From the NCBI GenBank assembly GCA_021804315.1, contig JAJZHX010000017.1, positions 1 to 8,524 of the forward strand: a stretch of DNA of 8,524 bases, written 5' to 3'. Positions 4,742 through 8,524 of the stretch are shown in pieces. Source of the DNA: a bacterium. GTDB taxonomy: Bacteria > Patescibacteriota > Saccharimonadia > Saccharimonadales > UBA4665. Every line of letters starts with the position of its first letter. Position 1 is the stretch's first letter. A model generated the notes under the pieces. The model saw only the letters and a program-made list of their open reading frames with translations, did no database searches and was not told where the DNA came from. A program made the translations under genes and the position numbers.

Positions 4742-6664
4742 ATGCTTATTATTAAAATGGCAGATCAAAGACTAACATTAGCAATAGAAGAGGGAGTCAG
4801 TAAAGGTGTCCCAATGGACTTTATTGTCTATAGTCTAACCAAAGCTGGTTGGCCCGGCATGGTAGTTGAAGATGCTGTTAATAAATGGCAAGAAGTTAAT
4901 GGCAGGAAAACTAAAACCACTGAATTTAGTATTTGGCTTAAGAAATACTATCTTCAAGCTAAACCAGCTGTAATTATCATGGTTATTCTTAACACTATAT
5001 CTGCTATATTTGAACTTCTTCAGCCTTGGCCTACTGCTATATTAGCCGACTCGGTTTTTGGTAACATTCCTGCTCCAGGCCCCTTAAAGCCATATACTCA
5101 TACAGCCGGCCTTATTTTAATTATTTCATTGATGACAATGACCCTATTTATAGCTAGCTACATATTTAATAGTTTTAAAGATTATATTTTACTCAAGCTA
5201 GGCTATTGGCTTAACCGGTCGATTAAAGAAGAAGCTTTTCGTCATATTCTTCATTTACCACTTTACCATGAAGGCAGGCTACCAAAAGGTGACTATATCT
5301 ATCGACAAAATGAAGTTACTAATAGTTTATCCGATCTTATACTTGACACTACTAGCTCAATTATTGGTTCAATAATCCTAGTCGTAGGAGTGTTAATTAT
5401 AATGGTTATTATTAATCCACCGCTAACCTTAGTAACTGTTATAATTTTGCCACTGCTAATTCTTTCGGTTAGGCACTTTACTCCCATTATGGCTAAGTGG
5501 GGCCAAGCAATGGTTTTACTGCAAAGTGATACAGCAACACTCATTGCTGAATCAATAGATAATACCGAAACAGTTCAAGCCTTTAGTCTTGAAGAAAGAC
5601 AGGTTCAGAAGCTAAAAAACCTATGGATGCAAGTATATGACGTAGCTAGACACGGTCTTTTATGGTCTAAAGCCTTTAATTTTACGAATGGTATTCTAGT
5701 TACCTTAAGTACAGCGGCAGTTATATATATTGGCGGGAATCAGGCACTTCGTGGGCATTTTAATCTAGGAGAATTACTTGTTTTTATGATCTACACTGGT
5801 TATGTTATAGGCCCAATTCAAGAGATTACCAATCAAATTACTATTAGGCGTCAAAAACTAGTCAATGTTAGAAGAGTTTATGAAGTCTTGTCTGATCATG
5901 AAGCTATTGAATACGCTAGACAAGACCGACATTTACCCCAAATAAAAGGCAAAATAGACTTTATGAACATTAGTTATTCTAGAGGGGATACAGTTATCTT
6001 ACGTAACGCCAATATATCTATACAGCCTGGAGAAAAAGTCGGCATAATTGGTCCAAGCGGTTCAGGTAAAACTACTTTACTGCGTTTACTTGACCTATAT
6101 ATTGAGCCTGATGCAGGACGTATATTAATAGATAATATAGACATTCAGACCGTTAGTTTAAAAGAACTTAGACAGAATATAGCGTGGGTAGCTCAATCCC
6201 CTCAATTATTTGCCGAATCTATAATAGACAACATGAGAGATGGTGACATTAACCGGGTAATAACTCCGGATGAATTAGCTTGGGCTTCACGTTCTGCCAA
6301 TGTTGATGAATTTTTAGGCAATTTACCCATGGGAATGGATACTAAAGTAACAGAAAACAGTGCATCGCTGTCTGGTGGACAAAAACAACGTATTGCTATT
6401 GCCCGAGCATTACTTAAGCGAGCACCAATTATCTGTATGGACGAACCTACATCTGCTCTAGATAATAAGTCAGAAAAATTAATCTTAGCTTCCATAGGGG
6501 AACTTATAGACAATAAAACGGTTCTGTTATCCACGCATCGTTTACCACTTCTTAATTTAATGGACACCATTTATGTCTTAAAAGACCATAGGTTCGTAAA
6601 CGTTAACGAGCTGGGTGGGCTGGATTACTATATATTCCAAATGGAAAAAACCGGAGAACTTTAA
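4742..6664 (+). CDS. ABC exporter half-transporter (membrane domain fused to ATPase) with N-terminal GW motif
   Basis: This is a 640-residue half-transporter of the MsbA/multidrug-exporter type, expected to work as a dimer in the cytoplasmic membrane; the substrate is unknown. About six membrane helices are visible (roughly 75-96, 122-142, 205-224, 226-243, 312-333, 343-361). The ATPase domain has an A-loop aromatic (Tyr412), Walker A GPSGSGKT (437-444), Q-loop Gln485, signature LSGGQKQR (543-550), Walker B IICMDE (563-568) with catalytic Glu568, and H-loop His599, so it should be active. Before the first helix is a soluble helical unit (about 10-50) with a G-x(4)-D-F-I...L-x-K-A-G-W-P pattern, a motif I recall from membrane proteins of Patescibacteria. 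AAAGG lies only two bases before ATG 4742, so the start may instead be ATG 4757; either keeps the whole motif. The LysM gene follows after 97 bp on the same strand and has its own promoter candidate. Confidence 0.95.
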   Translation: MLIIKMADQRLTLAIEEGVSKGVPMDFIVYSLTKAGWPGMVVEDAVNKWQEVNGRKTKTTEFSIWLKKYYLQAKPAVIIMVILNTISAIFELLQPWPTAILADSVFGNIPAPGPLKPYTHTAGLILIISLMTMTLFIASYIFNSFKDYILLKLGYWLNRSIKEEAFRHILHLPLYHEGRLPKGDYIYRQNEVTNSLSDLILDTTSSIIGSIILVVGVLIIMVIINPPLTLVTVIILPLLILSVRHFTPIMAKWGQAMVLLQSDTATLIAESIDNTETVQAFSLEERQVQKLKNLWMQVYDVARHGLLWSKAFNFTNGILVTLSTAAVIYIGGNQALRGHFNLGELLVFMIYTGYVIGPIQEITNQITIRRQKLVNVRRVYEVLSDHEAIEYARQDRHLPQIKGKIDFMNISYSRGDTVILRNANISIQPGEKVGIIGPSGSGKTTLLRLLDLYIEPDAGRILIDNIDIQTVSLKELRQNIAWVAQSPQLFAESIIDNMRDGDINRVITPDELAWASRSANVDEFLGNLPMGMDTKVTENSASLSGGQKQRIAIARALLKRAPIICMDEPTSALDNKSEKLILASIGELIDNKTVLLSTHRLPLLNLMDTIYVLKDHRFVNVNELGGLDYYIFQMEKTGEL

Positions 6665-6679
6665 TAAGCTACCGGCTAC

Positions 6680-6709
6680 TTGACACCATAATTAGGACTG
6701 TAGTTAAAT
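6680..6709 (+). promoter_or_regulatory. Possible promoter of the LysM repeat gene
   Basis: A perfect TTGACA (6680-6685) is followed after 18 bp by TTAAAT (6704-6709, 4 of 6 matches), predicting a start near 6716 and a leader of about 46 nt that is almost entirely A and T and has no Shine-Dalgarno sequence. TATAGA (6747-6752) is an alternative -10 nearer the ATG but lacks a -35 box. I see no convincing terminator for the ABC gene here, so read-through is also possible. Confidence 0.4.
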
Positions 6710-6761
6710 TAAGACAGGTTCAACAATAAAATAAAAATTAATAAAATATAGAAAGTAAAAA

Positions 6762-8018
6762 ATGAGAATAGCCGATGTGTTCAGCTCAAGATTGTCTCCC
6801 AGTAGGCGTTCAATAGCATCTTCATCAACAAATCCTTTGTCACCTAATAAAGAAGCTCAGATAAAGTCAGGCCCTGTAGTAGGATCAACAAATCCTTTGT
6901 CACCTAATAAAGAAGCTCAGATAAAGTCAGGCCCTGTAGTAGGATCAACAAATCCTTTGTCACCTAATAATGAAGCCCAAAGAAGAGATGGTCCAATAGT
7001 AGGATCAACAAATCCTTTGTCACCTAATAATGAAGCCCAAAGAAGAGATGGTCCAATAGTAGGATCAACAAATCCTTTGTCGCCTAATAAAGAAGCTCAG
7101 ATAAAGTCAGGCCCTGTAGTAGGATCAACAAATCCTTTGTCACCTAATCAAGAAGCTCAGATAAAGTCAGGCCCTGTAGTAGGATCAACAAATCCTTTGT
7201 CACCTAATCAAGAAGCTCAGATAAAGTCAGGCCCTGTAGGTGGTCTTAATACTTTTAGCGTGAAATCAGGTGATACGCTGACATCCATTGCCGAAAAGGA
7301 GCATGTTTCCCTATCCTCTTTAGAGGCAGCTAATCCTCAAATCACTAATGACAATCTTATATACCCTGGTCAAAAAATAAGTCTACCGTCAGGAGCTAGT
7401 GAATCAACTAGTCAAGATGGTGGTGCTTCGAAAATGCACTCAACAATTAATCTGTCGACCGTCGCAACTCCTCCTCCCGTCTTACCCAGTCCTGCTAAAT
7501 CAGGAGTAGTTAAGTCGGTTGTGGCTAAATTAAGTGGCGGTAGTAGTGTTAGTATTTCTTCAGATACTCAAGCCCAGACTCTCATAAGTAAATATACGAA
7601 CGAGGAGCAACAGGCCAAGTTAAACTTAAACTCAATTAGTCAGCTAAATAAGACTGTCGAATCTGACCAATCAGCATTAAAAACGGCTGAAACTAGATTG
7701 ACAACACTGAAAAATGCAGACAACGCTCACGTAGTTCTTCCTAATAACTATAATCCGAACAATTCAAATCCATCCTACAAATCAATAAGCAAATCATACA
7801 AACCACTTATTCAAAAAGCAAACAATGTCGTAAATGATGATCAAGAAAAATTAGATAAAGCTCAAGCTGAAATTAACGCTAGCCAAAATTCTGCTATTTA
7901 CAACCAACAAACTTATGGCTCTGCCTCTTTTGATGTAAGAAGCCTTACGAATGCAGAAGATAAACTAAACTTGGAAACTAGCTTTAAGCCTAAAGCCTAC
8001 TCAATTTCACCAAAATAG
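6762..8018 (+). CDS. LysM-domain protein with seven tandem 20-residue repeats and helical C-terminal half
   Basis: LysM domains bind the glycan of peptidoglycan or chitin, so a cell-wall-binding structural or surface role is likely. The 418 residues divide into a basic, serine-rich N-terminus (1-21), seven tandem 20-residue repeats (22-161), one LysM domain (about 164-209, with SVKSGDTLTSIAEKEHV, a central N-P and YPGQKISLP), a serine/proline linker (210-266), a helical probably coiled-coil segment (268-319), an Asn/Pro/Ser-rich hinge (320-345) and a second helical segment (346-375). It has no cysteine or tryptophan. No signal peptide or membrane helix is visible, which is odd for a wall-binding protein; an in-frame TAA two codons before the ATG excludes a longer N-terminus. 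The ABC exporter just upstream could be its export route, but that is speculation. It could also be an internal or virion protein. The LysM call is secure; the role is not. Confidence 0.88.
   Translation: MRIADVFSSRLSPSRRSIASSSTNPLSPNKEAQIKSGPVVGSTNPLSPNKEAQIKSGPVVGSTNPLSPNNEAQRRDGPIVGSTNPLSPNNEAQRRDGPIVGSTNPLSPNKEAQIKSGPVVGSTNPLSPNQEAQIKSGPVVGSTNPLSPNQEAQIKSGPVGGLNTFSVKSGDTLTSIAEKEHVSLSSLEAANPQITNDNLIYPGQKISLPSGASESTSQDGGASKMHSTINLSTVATPPPVLPSPAKSGVVKSVVAKLSGGSSVSISSDTQAQTLISKYTNEEQQAKLNLNSISQLNKTVESDQSALKTAETRLTTLKNADNAHVVLPNNYNPNNSNPSYKSISKSYKPLIQKANNVVNDDQEKLDKAQAEINASQNSAIYNQQTYGSASFDVRSLTNAEDKLNLETSFKPKAYSISPK
6825..7244 (+). repeat. Seven tandem 60-bp coding repeats
   Basis: Seven head-to-tail 60-bp units begin at 6825, 6885, 6945, 7005, 7065, 7125 and 7185, each coding for a variant of STNPLSPNKEAQIKSGPVVG. 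Units 1 and 2 are identical, as are 3 and 4. Unit 5 differs from unit 1 by one silent base (CGC for CAC at the start of its 7081 line). Units 6 and 7 carry Gln in place of Lys, and unit 7 ends GTAGGTGGT. The first 24 bases are almost invariant, and all differences of the Asn-type units fall in the second half. The 60-bp period is a multiple of three, so copy number can change without a frameshift. Confidence 0.98.
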
Positions 8019-8028
8019 ACTTTATTGA

Positions 8029-8524
8029 CTATGAAGTTATGTCCTGAGAGAGGATTTGTTCTAAATTGGCTTCCAAATGCTGTAGGCCTTCGAAGTGTAG
8101 TATTTGTAGCCCTATAACCTTGGCAAATGCTAGATGATATGGATTACCGCTAATATACAAACAAGTATCTGCAGTTTCCCCAATAGACTCAAAAGCTTTA
8201 GAGAATACTTCCTGGGTAAGAAGTGGCATTTTTAAGCTCAGGCTTAGAGGTGAAGCAACAATCTCAATAATGGGATTTTTGTCATTAAAATCTTTAAGAA
8301 GATCATACTCTTGCTGTCCAAGATTTGCTAAAACCCCAACTTTAACAAAATGTCCATGGAGGGTCATCATAAAATTGGCAATTTCTGGCGATATACTATT
8401 AGAGTTTAATTTAAACGTACTCTGATCAATATCTTTAGAGCCTAGTTTATAACGAATTGTCCCAGTTAGATCATCAAGTGTCATATCTCCAGAGTAATAT
8501 TTCTGAATTGCATCATAGATTTCT
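8029..8524 (-). CDS. HAD-superfamily (subfamily IA-like) protein, 5' partial, probably inactive
   Basis: The frame stays open beyond ATG 8484 to the window edge, and the added residues (EIYDAIQKYYSGD) fit the cap of HAD-IA phosphatases, so the N-terminus with the nucleophile Asp lies outside. Residue numbers here count from Met 8484. VKVGVLANLGQQEYDLL (48-63) matches the strand and helix around motif II. ASPLSLSLKMPLLTQEVF (77-94) matches the motif III region, with Lys85. TCLYISGNPYHLAFAKVIGL (107-126) matches motif IV, and HFEGLQHLEANLEQIL fits the usual C-terminus. Motif II has Ala53 where Ser or Thr is normal, and motif IV reads SGN where an acidic GD or DD is expected. The protein may therefore be a non-catalytic relative that binds a ligand or partner. 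Its stop lies 10 bp from that of the convergent LysM gene. The fold call is good; the loss of activity is inferred and the first motif cannot be seen. Confidence 0.7.
   Translation of the reverse strand, partial: EIYDAIQKYYSGDMTLDDLTGTIRYKLGSKDIDQSTFKLNSNSISPEIANFMMTLHGHFVKVGVLANLGQQEYDLLKDFNDKNPIIEIVASPLSLSLKMPLLTQEVFSKAFESIGETADTCLYISGNPYHLAFAKVIGLQILHFEGLQHLEANLEQILSQDITS

Noticed and set aside
5299..5544. Open frame of 81 codons on the minus strand inside the ABC transporter gene
   Set aside because: It lies antisense within a well-conserved membrane domain, its translation resembles no protein, and no start signal precedes it.
6202..6570. Open frame of 122 codons on the minus strand inside the ATPase domain
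   Set aside because: It is the antisense of conserved ATPase motifs. Such mirror frames are common opposite ABC domains, and nothing supports translation.
6665..6700. Terminator hairpin after the ABC transporter gene (AGCTACCGGCT region)
   Set aside because: Only a three-base-pair stem can form and no T-tract follows.
6825..7244. CRISPR array
   Set aside because: The 60-bp units are contiguous and in frame within a coding sequence, with no unique spacers and no cas genes.
6762..8018. RTX-type or peptidase-dependent type I secretion substrate of the adjacent ABC exporter
   Set aside because: No glycine/aspartate nonapeptide repeats, no double-glycine leader, and the exporter has no C39 peptidase domain. 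Only the adjacency remains.
1..8524. Mobile element, prophage or integrated plasmid
   Set aside because: No transposase, integrase, terminal inverted repeats or att-like duplications were seen.

Overview
This AT-rich window is packed with ten protein-coding genes or gene remnants and no RNA gene. The organism is most likely a member of the Candidate Phyla Radiation (Patescibacteria), perhaps Saccharibacteria. The reasons are a pared-down alanyl-tRNA synthetase, an ABC exporter with an N-terminal 'GW' helical motif that I associate with such genomes, many small unrecognised proteins, overlapping gene ends, and promoters placed directly at start codons. The large genes read through under the standard code. 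All ten stop codons are TAA or TAG, so nothing suggests the TGA=Gly code of Gracilibacteria/Absconditabacteria. The lineage call is inference.

Layout. Positions 1-284 hold a standalone ATP-synthase epsilon-like beta-sandwich protein. Positions 309-1340 hold mnmA, which thiolates the tRNA wobble uridine. Two short minus-strand frames follow (1337-1558 and 1595-1807); they share one reading frame and are separated only by a TAA, so they may be one broken gene. alaS (1864-3819) is divergent from them. On the minus strand come a 167-aa and a 78-aa unknown protein that share a short motif. An ABC exporter half-transporter (4742-6664) and a LysM protein with seven 60-bp repeats (6762-8018) run on the plus strand. 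The window closes with a HAD-superfamily protein on the minus strand (8029 to the edge), cut off at its N-terminus.

Regulation and organisation. Four start codons (mnmA, alaS, and the minus-strand genes at 1807 and 4658) lie 6-7 nt after a good -10 hexamer, exactly where transcription should start. These mRNAs are therefore predicted to be leaderless, and none has a Shine-Dalgarno sequence. Three convergent gene pairs meet with a 4-bp overlap, a 20-bp overlap and a 10-bp gap, leaving no room for ordinary terminators. The two divergent intergenic regions (56 and 83 bp) carry closely packed promoters.

How the genes work together. mnmA and alaS belong to translation. The exporter and the LysM repeat protein may be envelope-related, but no pathway ties the window together. 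I see no CRISPR array, insertion sequence, integrase, toxin-antitoxin pair or recognised defence system. The most distinctive items are the freshly duplicated LysM repeat array, the minimal AlaRS, the leaderless promoter pattern, the in-frame stop pair, the apparently inactive HAD protein, and the short motif shared by the two unknown neighbours.
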